Of a stretch of 44,459 nt of DNA, positions 10,197 to 17,935 are shown one piece after another; within the stretch, counting starts at the first letter, position 1, and each line of letters opens with the position of its first letter. The position numbers and the translations under genes were made by a program. The notes under the pieces were generated by a model. The model ran no database searches. It was not told where the DNA came from and worked only from the letters and a program-made list of their open reading frames with translations. Source of the DNA: Streptomyces novaecaesareae (GTDB lineage Bacteria; Actinomycetota; Actinomycetes; Streptomycetales; Streptomycetaceae); NCBI RefSeq assembly GCF_000716875.1, contig NZ_JNWQ01000058.1, positions 1 through 44,459 of the forward strand, read 5' to 3'.

Positions 10197-10222
10197 TTGC
10201 GGGCCCGGGCGCCCGTCCGAGC

Positions 10223-10259
10223 TCAGGGCCTCAGGGCCTCAGGGCCTCAGGGCCTCAGG
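10223..10259. repeat. 8-bp tandem repeat (TCAGGGCC) running into a stop codon
   Basis: Four perfect copies of TCAGGGCC (10223-10254) plus a partial TCAGG. The partial copy contains the reverse-complement stop codon (10255-10257) of the leftward hypothetical gene. The array lies between convergent stops. GGCC-TCAG-GGCC within it can fold into short stems. Confidence 0.85.
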
Positions 10260-10902
10260 CGAAGACGATCATCGAACCCTGGGTGACGCTCCTGGTGGCC
10301 GCCGCGTACAGGCCCGACCAGGCGTGCCGCTCGCGGGCGAACGGGTGCACGTCGTCGATCGGCGGCCCGAACGGCTGCTCCAGGCCGGTCGGGCCGAGCG
10401 GCCGGGTCGGGTCCGGCGGGTTGAGCGGGTCGATGCCCAGTGCCGGCGCCACGGCCTGGAGTTCGCGCAGCAGCCCGTGGCTGGAGCCGAGCGGGCCGCC
10501 GGAGGCGAGCAGCGCGTCGTCCACCAGCGGCACCTGGAACTCGATCGGCACGTACGCGCCGGCGTGGTCGAAGTGCCAGACCAGGTGTGACTGTTCGGCG
10601 CTGCTCTCGAACATCTCCAGCAGCTGCTCGTAGTCCCCGCCGAGCGCATCGACCGGGGTGATGTCCAGGCCGGTGAGGCCCAGCAGGTAGGCGCGGCGCA
10701 GGAAGTGCAGCGAGTCGTAGTCGAAGGCGGCTATCGGCTCGACCGCGCCGCTGATGCCCGGGACGTACTCGTAGACCGGCACCTCGGGCAGCCCGCGTGA
10801 GGTCAAGACCGCGTTGTAGAGGGCGAGATCGTCCCGGAAGGGGTTGTCGGGGCTGTGGCTCAGCACGTCCACCAGCGGGACGAGCCAGAGGTCGCAGGCC
10901 AT
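10255..10902 (-). CDS. Conserved-looking hypothetical protein, 215 aa
   Basis: I do not recognise a family. The protein starts MACDLWLVPLVDVLSHSPDNPF, is acidic and soluble with no signal or membrane segment, and has a codon pattern typical of the host. The middle (about 60-130) has regular leucine spacing (FLRRAYLLGLTGLDITPVDAL, YEQLLEMFESS) that suggests a folded alpha/beta domain. The ATG at 10902 is preceded by GAGAGGA about 10 nt upstream. The gene converges with the SLATT gene and stands alone, with the GntR gene more than 100 bp upstream. Its stop codon lies in the 8-bp tandem repeat, so copy-number change there could alter the C-terminus. Confidence 0.7.
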   Translation of the reverse strand: MACDLWLVPLVDVLSHSPDNPFRDDLALYNAVLTSRGLPEVPVYEYVPGISGAVEPIAAFDYDSLHFLRRAYLLGLTGLDITPVDALGGDYEQLLEMFESSAEQSHLVWHFDHAGAYVPIEFQVPLVDDALLASGGPLGSSHGLLRELQAVAPALGIDPLNPPDPTRPLGPTGLEQPFGPPIDDVHPFARERHAWSGLYAAATRSVTQGSMIVFA

Positions 10903-11019
10903 GGCCGGCAGTTCCTCTCCGGGCGGCGGGGATCGCCCGCGGGGCGGGGCGACGACGGGGGGCGGGGTCGGTACCCGGATGTCCCTTTTGCGGAGCGCCC
11001 GGTTCGACGCCCGCTCACC

Positions 11020-12093
11020 CTACCGGCCCGGGGCCGCGTGCGGGTCGGGCCGTCCCCGCGGAGCCTCGGGGGCCGGTTCGGGCAGCCGGCGGCCGAACCG
11101 GCCGTACGACAGCGAGCGGGGCTGCGGCACCAGGCCGAGGCCGAGTCCCAGCTCCCGGCCCAGCTCCCGGCCCAGCTCCCGGCCGACCTCGTCGCCCCGC
11201 CGGGCCCGCCCGCCGCCGGCCGCACCGGGCCCGGGGGCGGACTCCGGCACGGGCTCCGTCGCGGACGTAGTCTCCGGGGCCGGCTCCGAGGACGGCTGCG
11301 AGGCCGACGGCTCGACCGGGACGGGCGGCTGCTTCGCCTCGGTCGTCTCAGTCGTCCCGGTCGTCTCGGTGAGCAGGCCCAGAACCGTCACCGACTCCAG
11401 CGGCTGCCCGGCCAGATCGGCCAGCAGCCGGGCCGTGTACAGGTTGTACTCGCAGATGATCCGGTGCGCGCCGGCCAGGTCGTGCGCCTCGATCGCCCCG
11501 ACCAGGTCCAGGTGGCGGTCCCAGCAGACCCCGGCCAGGCTGGACGTCTCCCGCAGGTAGGGGGCGGCGAACATCCAGGACTGCACCCGCAGCCAGTCCA
11601 GGTAGTCGGCGATCCGGCGGTTGCCGAGCAGCCTGGCGACCTCCTGCCAGAAGCGGCGGTCGCAGCCCACCATCACGTCCAGGTTCCCGGCCCGGGCGGC
11701 CCGGACGGCCGCGTCGGCCCGGCGGTGCAGCGAGGGCAGCCGGCTGAGGTCGGGCAGGGCCCGGCGGGTGGAGAACTGTCGGTGGAAGCTGTCGGTGAGC
11801 AGCACCCGGGACTCGAAGATCTCCAGGAAGTCGTCCCAGCACAGCTCGGGCACCGTGAAGCCGCGGTGGTGCTCGGTCCGCAGCAGCCCCTGCGCGCCGA
11901 GGTCGACCAGCGCCTCCCGGGCCGGGGTCGCGGAGACGCCGTACAGCTCGGCGATCTCCTTGACGGTGAAGTTGCGGCCGGCTGCGAGCCGGCCGGCCAT
12001 CATCTCCTCGCGCAGCGCGCCGGCGATCTGCTCGCGCAGGCTGTTGCGGTGGATGACGGGGCGGGGGGTATCGCCTGCACCGTCGCCAGGCAT
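11020..12093 (-). CDS. GntR-family transcriptional regulator (FCD) with long disordered tail
   Basis: 357 residues from ATG 12093, which has GAGGAGGT 7 nt upstream. The winged HTH occupies about residues 14-80 (REQIAGALREEMMAGRLAAG, then FTVKEIAELYGVSATPAREAL). An all-helical FCD effector domain follows (to about 240), with FWQEVARLLGNRRI and the WDRHLDLVGAIEAHDLAGAH region, the usual metabolite-sensing part. Unusually, another 110 or so residues follow. They are rich in Pro, Ser, Thr and Glu and end with three GREL units and an Arg/Pro-rich segment; typical FCD regulators stop at about 230-250 residues. The nitrilase-family gene lies 124 bp upstream on the same strand and could be a target. 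The effector is unknown. Confidence 0.88.
   Translation of the reverse strand: MPGDGAGDTPRPVIHRNSLREQIAGALREEMMAGRLAAGRNFTVKEIAELYGVSATPAREALVDLGAQGLLRTEHHRGFTVPELCWDDFLEIFESRVLLTDSFHRQFSTRRALPDLSRLPSLHRRADAAVRAARAGNLDVMVGCDRRFWQEVARLLGNRRIADYLDWLRVQSWMFAAPYLRETSSLAGVCWDRHLDLVGAIEAHDLAGAHRIICEYNLYTARLLADLAGQPLESVTVLGLLTETTGTTETTEAKQPPVPVEPSASQPSSEPAPETTSATEPVPESAPGPGAAGGGRARRGDEVGRELGRELGRELGLGLGLVPQPRSLSYGRFGRRLPEPAPEAPRGRPDPHAAPGR
11149..11184. repeat. 12-bp in-gene tandem repeat
   Basis: Three identical copies of CAGCTCCCGGCC inside the GntR gene encode the repeated tetrapeptide GREL in its disordered tail. In-frame repeat-number change would lengthen or shorten the tail without breaking the gene. 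Confidence 0.85.
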
Positions 12094-12217
12094 GGGCGCG
12101 ACCTCCTCGGGCGGGCCGACCGGGCCGGCCCTCACGGACCGGCGGGAACACGACGAGTGCTCATCTTCTCAAACCCGCCCGTGCCAGGTACGAACCAACC
12201 CTCCGTGGTCAGTACAC

Positions 12218-13030
12218 CTAGCGCTGGACCGGCGCCGGAATCCCCAGCAGGCGGTCCCGCAGCACCGGGAAGTCCTCGCGCGCCCTGGCCACCTCGGCCG
12301 GGTCGAACTCCACCGTCAGCACCTCCTCCTCCGCCCCCGCCTCGGCCAGCACCCGGCCCCACGGGTCCACCACGACGCTGTGCCCGGCCTGCTCGACCCC
12401 GGCGTGCGTCCCGGCGGTGTTGCAGGCCAGCACGAACGCCTGCTCCTCCACCGCCCGCGCCCGGGCCAGCAGCGTCCAGTGCTCCCGCCGCCGGGCCGGC
12501 CACGCCGCCGGGACCACCAGCAGCTGCGCCCCGGCATCCAGCAGCGCCCGGAACAGCTCCGGGAAGCGCAGGTCGTAGCAGGTGGCCAGGCCCAGCGTGG
12601 CGAAGTCGGTCGGCGCGGTGACGATCTCCTGACCGGCGCCCATCACCACCGCCTCACCGCTGTCGAAGCCGAAGCGGTGGATCTTGCGGTAGGTGTGCAC
12701 CAGCTCGCCGTCCGGGGCGAACAGCATCGACGTGTTGTAGATCGGCCCGTCCGGATCCCGCTCGACGATCGACCCTGCGTGCAGCCAGACCCCGGCGGCC
12801 CGGGCGGCGGCCGCCATCGCGTCCGAGGTGGGCCCGTCCAGCGTCTCCGCGCCGTCCGACCAGAGGTCGTACGCGAAGCCGCCGAGCGGCCACAACTCCG
12901 GCAGCACCACCAGATCGGCGCCCTGCTGCGCCCGTACCAACGCCGCCGCCCTGGCCCGCCGCTCGGCGGGCGGCTCGGCGTCGGAGACCGCGAGTTGGAT
13001 CAATGAAGCGCGCACAGTACCACCGTCCAC
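12218..13030 (-). CDS. Carbon-nitrogen hydrolase (nitrilase superfamily amidase)
   Basis: A 270-residue enzyme that hydrolyses non-peptide C-N bonds. The full catalytic triad is present: Glu45 in VVLPELW, Lys116 in YRKIHRF and Cys151 in TCYDLRFPE. It has the usual alpha-beta-beta-alpha length and the YNTSMLFAPDGEL strand pair. The CYDLRFPE form and overall size resemble omega-amidase/deaminated-glutathione-amidase-like members (Nit1/Nit2), but the substrate cannot be settled from sequence. GTG 13030 has AGGA 8 nt upstream; GTG 13015 (RASLIQLAVSD) is equally conserved-looking. It is divergent from the mycothiol-dependent enzyme gene and upstream of the GntR gene. Confidence 0.9.
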   Translation of the reverse strand: MDGGTVRASLIQLAVSDAEPPAERRARAAALVRAQQGADLVVLPELWPLGGFAYDLWSDGAETLDGPTSDAMAAAARAAGVWLHAGSIVERDPDGPIYNTSMLFAPDGELVHTYRKIHRFGFDSGEAVVMGAGQEIVTAPTDFATLGLATCYDLRFPELFRALLDAGAQLLVVPAAWPARRREHWTLLARARAVEEQAFVLACNTAGTHAGVEQAGHSVVVDPWGRVLAEAGAEEEVLTVEFDPAEVARAREDFPVLRDRLLGIPAPVQR

Positions 13031-13189
13031 GGCAAGAGTCCTACGATCGTCACCCGAAAGCGCTGCCCAGCTGTCTCCGGGCAGCGTAACGTGCGGTTAG
13101 CGTGCGCGCCCGGAAGCCGGACCATCTCGGCCGGCCGTGACAGCGGGGCGCGGACGGGCAAGGAAGCTGACGGAGGGCCGGAGATTCCC

Positions 13190-14011
13190 GTGACGGACAA
13201 CCAGACCGTGCAGGCTTACACCGAGGCGTGGACCCAGAGCATCGAGTCCATATCGGAGCTGGTCGCCCCCCTCCCCGAGAACTCCTGGAACCGGGCCACC
13301 GAGTGCCCCGGCTGGTCCGTCCGGGACGTCGTCTCGCACGTCATCGCCGTCGAGTCCGAGCTGCTCGGCGACCCGCGCCCGATCCACTCGCTGCCGCGTG
13401 ACCTTCGCCACGTGGCCACCGAATTCGCCCGCTACGTCGAACTGCCCGTCGACAAGCGCCGCTGCCACACCGCGCTGGAGATGACCAGCGAACTGGAGTA
13501 CACGATCATCCGCCGCTCCCGCGCGCTGCGGAACGCCAAGCAGACGCCCGACGAGCCGGTGCGCTGGCCCGCCGGCCCGCTCGCCAGGGACGTCCCGTAC
13601 CACCAGCTACTGCGGATGCGGGCCTTCGACGTCTGGGCGCACGAGCAGGACCTGCGCCGGGCCCTGGACACCCCCGGCAACCTCGACGCCCCGGCCGCCC
13701 TGATCGCCCGGGACCTCCTGCTGGAACTGCTGCCCAAGGCCGTCGCCAACAAGGCGGGCGCTCCGGCCGGAACGACCCTGGTCCTGGACGTCACCGGCCC
13801 GGTCGAGTTCCTGCGCACCGTCCGGGTGGACTCCACCGGCCACTGCACCGTGGACGAGTCGATCAGCCTGGCCCCCGACGTCCAGCTCGCCATGGACTGG
13901 GAGACGTACCTGCGGCTCGCCTGCGGCCGCGGCCGGCCCGGCCCGGTGACCATCGAGGGCGACAAGGAGCTGGCCGAACGGGTACTGGCCAACTTCGCCG
14001 TGACCATCTGA
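13190..14011 (+). CDS. Maleylpyruvate isomerase-family, mycothiol-dependent enzyme
   Basis: 273 residues from GTG 13190, with GGAG 6 nt upstream. The N-terminal MDMPI_N/DinB-like four-helix domain has the hallmark TECPGWSVRDVVSHVIAVE with metal-ligand candidate His50. The second cluster is FDVWAHEQDLRR with His151 and Asp154. The C-terminal part (about 180-273) is the SCP2-like MDMPI_C domain. Relatives use mycothiol and a divalent metal for isomerisation or thiol transfer, which fits an actinobacterium. The actual reaction is unknown; many paralogues are named only by family. An 8-bp hairpin follows the stop. Confidence 0.85.
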   Translation: MTDNQTVQAYTEAWTQSIESISELVAPLPENSWNRATECPGWSVRDVVSHVIAVESELLGDPRPIHSLPRDLRHVATEFARYVELPVDKRRCHTALEMTSELEYTIIRRSRALRNAKQTPDEPVRWPAGPLARDVPYHQLLRMRAFDVWAHEQDLRRALDTPGNLDAPAALIARDLLLELLPKAVANKAGAPAGTTLVLDVTGPVEFLRTVRVDSTGHCTVDESISLAPDVQLAMDWETYLRLACGRGRPGPVTIEGDKELAERVLANFAVTI

Positions 14012-14028
14012 CACCCGCGGCGCACACC

Positions 14029-14060
14029 ACCCGGCGTACACGCACCAACGCGCGCCGGGT
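14029..14060 (+). terminator. Hairpin after the mycothiol-dependent enzyme gene
   Basis: ACCCGGCG (14029-14036) pairs perfectly with CGCCGGGT (14053-14060) around a 16-nt loop, 18 nt after the stop. There is no U-tract, as is usual for actinobacterial terminators. Confidence 0.45.
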
Positions 14061-14169
14061 CGGCACCACTCGTGCATCCATGCGTCAACACAGCACCAGT
14101 CACCTCACCTGTTCGGCCTCGTTGTTCCGGGCGGTCCAGCCATCACCCGGAAGAGCGAGGGGCATCCCC

Positions 14170-15018
14170 ATGGACGACGAACAGAAGACGATGGTGCTGG
14201 TGCGGTCGAGCTTCCCGGTCACGGGGCAGCCGATCAGAGTCGTGATGATCGACGGGGAGCCGTGGTTCGCGACCAAAGACGTTTGCGCCGTGCTTGACCG
14301 CGGCAGCCCGGGCTGGGCCATCAAGATGGTCGGCCCCGACGACAAGCGAACCGTCGACATGCGCTCGGTATGGGTGAGTTCAACTCACTCATACGACGTT
14401 TCCGCAGGTGGGAATGGATCCGTCCGTGGAAATCCATTGCTGAGCCTCGTGAGTGAGGCAGGGCTCTACCTTCTCGTCATGAGGTCGAGGAAACCCAGTG
14501 CCCAGCCGTTCCAAGAATGGGTCACGAGCAACCTCCTCCCCTCCATTCGCCGCGGGGACGCCGACATCCCCACCCAGCAGCGGCGGATGGCGGAGACCCT
14601 GGCCGAGGCGATCGGGCAGCAGGTGCAGATCGTCGCGGAGATCGACCACGAGGACTGGCCCGGGCTGACCGTCCACTCGGACGGGACGGTCCACTGCCGG
14701 CACGGCGAGATGGTCCTCCACCTGCCGAGCCGGGAGGAGGACAGCGGGCCACCGTTCGGTGCGTACTTCGCCTGTCCGGGCGGGGAGCGGGTCGGCATCC
14801 GGGGCAGCCGGGTCGTCCCGGGCTGCCCGAAGCTGAAGCTGGTGGACCTGGTTCGCCTGCGGAACGCGGCAGCAGTGCAACCGACGCGACCAACGACGTC
14901 TTCGGCTCCAGCACCGGCAATGCCCCCGGAGGGCACTGTGCTCTGCGTGATCGACCGGGTCCAGCTCTACGGGCGACCTCCGGAGATCACCGAGGTTCTC
15001 CGAGGCATCGGGCTGTAG
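14170..15018 (+). CDS. BRO-N domain protein (phage antirepressor-like), orphan
   Basis: 282 residues from ATG 14170 with GAGGGG 7 nt upstream. Residues about 15-130 match the BRO N-terminal DNA-binding domain of phage antirepressors: GQPIRVVMIDGEPWFATKDV (a 'W-F-x-x-K/R-D-V' core), then LVSEAGLYLLVMRSRKPSAQPFQEWVTSNLLPSIRRG. The C-terminal 150 residues match nothing I know, with TVHSDGTVHCRHGEMVL and CPGGERVGIRG stretches. Base composition drops within the first 300 bp (AT-richer than neighbours), a sign of transfer. No other phage gene is adjacent. The coding region contains small inverted repeats (GTGAGT-TCA-ACTCAC at 14374-14388; GCCTC..GAGGC at 14444-14459). Confidence 0.82.
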   Translation: MDDEQKTMVLVRSSFPVTGQPIRVVMIDGEPWFATKDVCAVLDRGSPGWAIKMVGPDDKRTVDMRSVWVSSTHSYDVSAGGNGSVRGNPLLSLVSEAGLYLLVMRSRKPSAQPFQEWVTSNLLPSIRRGDADIPTQQRRMAETLAEAIGQQVQIVAEIDHEDWPGLTVHSDGTVHCRHGEMVLHLPSREEDSGPPFGAYFACPGGERVGIRGSRVVPGCPKLKLVDLVRLRNAAAVQPTRPTTSSAPAPAMPPEGTVLCVIDRVQLYGRPPEITEVLRGIGL

Positions 15019-15072
15019 GAGCGGGAAACCCTTGTTCCGAACGAGGGTCTCCATCGTTTCCGCAGGTCGGAA
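14397..15072. repeat. 18-bp direct repeat inside and just after the BRO gene
   Basis: CGTTTCCGCAGGTGGGAA at 14397-14414 and CGTTTCCGCAGGTCGGAA at 15055-15072 differ at one position and are 658 bp apart. They bracket most of the BRO gene; the second copy ends four bases before the stop of the convergent MFS gene. A shorter version (TTTCTGCAGGTGGGA) lies at 43414-43428 in the right-hand accessory region. Confidence 0.6.
15028..15048 (+). terminator. Hairpin after the BRO gene
   Basis: ACCCTTGT pairs with ACGAGGGT (one G-U pair) around a 5-nt loop, 10 nt after the BRO stop and before the convergent MFS gene. Confidence 0.5.
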
Positions 15073-15075
15073 ACC

Positions 15076-16470
15076 CTACGCCCCCGCCGCCGCGACCTTC
15101 CGCCGAAGCCGCAGGATCATCGCCGTCCCCACCGCCAGCGGGACGTACTGCCAGCAGAACGCCCAGCGGAAGGCGTCGGCCGAGTAGCCGCCGGCGCCGG
15201 CCGGGGAGAGGGCGTCGAGCAGGACGCCGATGCCGAGCAGTGTGATCATCGTGCCGATGAAGCCGCCCATGTTGACGATTCCGGAGGCGGTGCCGAGGCG
15301 TTCCGCCGGGTTCCGGGAGCGGGCGTAGTCCAGGCCGACCAGGGAGGCCGGGCCGTTGCTGCCCATGACCAGGATGATCCCGACGAGCAGCCAGATCGGC
15401 GGGTGCCCGCCGGGCCAGGCCAGCACCAGGGCCCAGCCGAGGGCGGTGGCGGCGATGGCGGTGAGCACGATCGGCATCCGGGCGCGGGCCGAGGCGGAGA
15501 GCAGTCGGCCGAAGACGAAGCCGAAGGTCATGTTGCTGAGCACCAGCAGGGTCAGCATCCCGCCGGCTCCGGCCCGGGACATGCCCTGCGCCTGGACGAG
15601 GTACGGCAGGCCCCAGAGCAGGCCGAAGGCGTTGCCGGGGAACTGGGTGGTGAAGTGCACCCAGAGGCCCAGCCGGGTGCCCGGCTCCCGCCAGCAGGCG
15701 AGGACCTGCCGCCCGATCTTCGGCCGGGCCGCCGTCGGGGCCGCAGACAGGACCGCAGACGGGCCCGCCGCCTGTTCCACCGTCCGTACCGCAGCCGTCG
15801 GCGCCTCCTTGAGGAAGAGCGCGACCAGCGCGAACACCGCGACGCCGAGCACCGCGATCGCGGTGAAGGTGGGCGTCCAGCCCTCGCTGTGCAGGGCCTG
15901 GGCGAGCACCACGGTGGTGATCAGGTTGCCGCCCATGCCGGCGAGGCCGGTCAGCTGCGCCACGAACGGGTTCTTCGCGGCCGGGAACCAGCGGGCGGCG
16001 ATCCGCAGCACGCTGATGAAGGTCATCGCGTCGCCGCAGCCGAGCACCGCCCGGGAGGCCAGCGCGGGGGCGAAGGAGGAGCTGAACGCGAAGGCCAGTT
16101 GGCCGGTGCTGAGCAGGACGACGCCGAGCAGCAGGACCCGGCGCGGCCCGAAGCGGTCCACCAGCAGGCCGACCGGGATCTGCATGGCCGCGTAGACCAG
16201 CACCTGGAGGATCGAGAAGGTGGAGAGCGCCGAGGCTCCGATGCCGAAGCGGTCCGCGGCGTCCAGGCCGGCCACGCCGAGGCTGGTGCGGTGGATGACG
16301 GCCAGGATGTAGACGCTGACGCCGATGGACCAGGCCAGCCAGGCCGCGCGGCCGCCGGGCGGCGACGGGGGCGCGGGAACGGGCTCGGCGGTGGATCGGG
16401 GAGCGGGGACGGACAGGGGCGGGGCTGAACGGGCGGGCTCCACGGGCATAGTGCGACCCAGATTAGTCAT
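15076..16470 (-). CDS. MFS transporter
   Basis: 464-residue secondary transporter of the inner membrane. After a Pro/Ala-rich cytosolic head (1-45) come twelve predicted spans. The loop 2-3 signature is QIPVGLLVDRFGPRRVLLLG (the MFS D-R-x-G-R-R motif), and the central loop (about 215-255) is Ala/Pro-rich. WARWFPAAKN-like sequence (IAARWFPAAKNPFVAQLTG) and the GLDYAR-x-R-N-P-x-E-R-L-G-T-A-S-G segment are typical of the ACS/NNP-like or sugar-phosphate/organic-anion MFS groups. The substrate is not decidable. ATG 16470 and ATG 16449 are both possible starts, each with a weak ribosome-binding site. Confidence 0.88.
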   Translation of the reverse strand: MTNLGRTMPVEPARSAPPLSVPAPRSTAEPVPAPPSPPGGRAAWLAWSIGVSVYILAVIHRTSLGVAGLDAADRFGIGASALSTFSILQVLVYAAMQIPVGLLVDRFGPRRVLLLGVVLLSTGQLAFAFSSSFAPALASRAVLGCGDAMTFISVLRIAARWFPAAKNPFVAQLTGLAGMGGNLITTVVLAQALHSEGWTPTFTAIAVLGVAVFALVALFLKEAPTAAVRTVEQAAGPSAVLSAAPTAARPKIGRQVLACWREPGTRLGLWVHFTTQFPGNAFGLLWGLPYLVQAQGMSRAGAGGMLTLLVLSNMTFGFVFGRLLSASARARMPIVLTAIAATALGWALVLAWPGGHPPIWLLVGIILVMGSNGPASLVGLDYARSRNPAERLGTASGIVNMGGFIGTMITLLGIGVLLDALSPAGAGGYSADAFRWAFCWQYVPLAVGTAMILRLRRKVAAAGA

Positions 16471-16518
16471 CCCATGATTGGACGCTCAGGGCGGGGTTCG
16501 CAGCGGTGCTCCCCGGTC

Positions 16519-17751
16519 TCAGCCGGCCAGCGTCCAGGACACCGACCGGGTCATGTAGCGGTCCCGGAAGCCCTCGTCCCGCACCCAGTCCGTGGTGTCC
16601 CGGACGGTCGCCGTCACGGTGGCCGTCCGGCCGGGGGCCAGGTCGAGCTGTGCGGTGTCCAGCCAGGAGCCGTCGGCGGACTGCGGCGCCACCGCGACGC
16701 CGTTCACCTTCCACTCCACCTTCAACTGCCGCGGGCCGGTCAGCGGCAGCGGCCGGACGTCGAGCCGGGGCCGCCCGGTGACCTCGCCGGGGGCCGGCAG
16801 CGGGGCGTCGGTCGGGCGGACCCTGCGGTACAGCTCCTCGACGATCGCCTCGCGCGAGGGCAGGTTGTACGTGCTGCCCAGGGTGCGCATCACGGAGTCG
16901 GGCGTGGGCCGGTAGAGGCCGTTGGCGCTGCGGTACGCCCCGACGGTCCCGGCGCCGTCCGGGGAGTCGGCGCCCAGCCAGCGCCACCACTTGGTCTGCT
17001 TCTTGCGCATGTCGTCGGCGTTGAGGGTGGAGAGGTTCGGGTAGTCGGCGTCGTCCGGGGCACTGTCGTACTCGTCGCCGAGGTCCCCCACGGTGTGCCC
17101 GATCTCGTGCTGGATGATCCGCCCGGCGTCCGGGCTGCCGCCCGCCAGGGTGGTCACTCCGGTGCCGCCGGCGCCGCCGTACTCCGTGGAGTTGGCCAGC
17201 GCGATCAGGTACTGCGGCCCGGTGCCCTCCCCCGCGTAGCGGGCGGTGGCGGCCTCGTCGGCGCAGAGCAGCCGGGCGGTGCCCTCGCACCAGAAGTGCA
17301 TGCCGAGCGGGGTGGCCGGGTTGCGGCCGCGGCTCTCGGTCTCGGCTATCCCGGAAGCCGGGGAGACCACCTCGACCCGCCTTATGTTGAAGAAGCCCTG
17401 GTAGGTGCGGAAGGGCTCGATGTCCATGAGTGCGTGCCAGGCCTTGTCGGCCTGCTGCCGGAACAGGTCCTGTTCCCCTGCCGTGTAGCCGTCGCCGAGC
17501 AGGACCAGGGTGATCCGGTTGGCCGGGTCCCCGGTGCGGCGTATGTCGACGGTGGGGGCGGCGACGGGTATCCGCTGGTCGGCGCGGAGCGCGGTGTGCG
17601 GCGGCACCGCCCGGTCGGCCGGGGCCCCCGGCCCGATCACGCCGAACGGCGAGGGGCCGACCAGCTCCAGGGCGGCGGGGAGTACGGCGGTGGACACCAG
17701 CACGAAGGCGGCCAGACTCCGAACGAGACGGCCAGGGTTGCCAGGCGGCAT
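16519..17751 (-). CDS. Secreted M64-family metallopeptidase (IgA peptidase M64-like)
   Basis: 410 residues with an N-terminal basic region and a hydrophobic segment (about 10-30) that fits a secretion signal or anchor. The catalytic domain begins near ITLVLLGDGYTAGEQDLFRQ and carries the zinc motif HEIGHT at 215-220, followed by VGDLGDEY, whose Glu/Asp can complete metal binding. A C-terminal beta-rich domain (about 320-410) resembles a carbohydrate-binding-like module. M64 enzymes are named for a Clostridium IgA protease, but soil actinomycetes carry many, presumably for extracellular proteolysis. ATG 17751 has GAGGA 9 nt upstream. The MFS gene is 48 bp downstream on the same strand. Confidence 0.88.
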   Translation of the reverse strand: MPPGNPGRLVRSLAAFVLVSTAVLPAALELVGPSPFGVIGPGAPADRAVPPHTALRADQRIPVAAPTVDIRRTGDPANRITLVLLGDGYTAGEQDLFRQQADKAWHALMDIEPFRTYQGFFNIRRVEVVSPASGIAETESRGRNPATPLGMHFWCEGTARLLCADEAATARYAGEGTGPQYLIALANSTEYGGAGGTGVTTLAGGSPDAGRIIQHEIGHTVGDLGDEYDSAPDDADYPNLSTLNADDMRKKQTKWWRWLGADSPDGAGTVGAYRSANGLYRPTPDSVMRTLGSTYNLPSREAIVEELYRRVRPTDAPLPAPGEVTGRPRLDVRPLPLTGPRQLKVEWKVNGVAVAPQSADGSWLDTAQLDLAPGRTATVTATVRDTTDWVRDEGFRDRYMTRSVSWTLAG

Positions 17752-17776
17752 ACGGGTGCGTCCTCGGGGCTCCGGT

Positions 17777-17796
17777 CACCCGGCGTCGCCCGGGTG
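17777..17796 (-). terminator. Hairpin between the BenE and M64 genes
   Basis: CACCCGG (17777-17783) pairs with CCGGGTG (17790-17796) around a 6-nt loop. It lies 140 nt beyond the BenE stop and 26 nt before the M64 start, so it is either a terminator or leader structure. Confidence 0.35.
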
Positions 17797-17935
17797 GTGG
17801 AGCGGAGACGTACCCGGACCGGCGTGTCGCCCCCACCGGCGGACGCAAATGTCACCGACCTGGCCGAACGATCCGCATCCTCCCGGCCATACGGGCCATC
17901 CAGATCATGCGTGTCATACCAACAACCTTTCCCTC

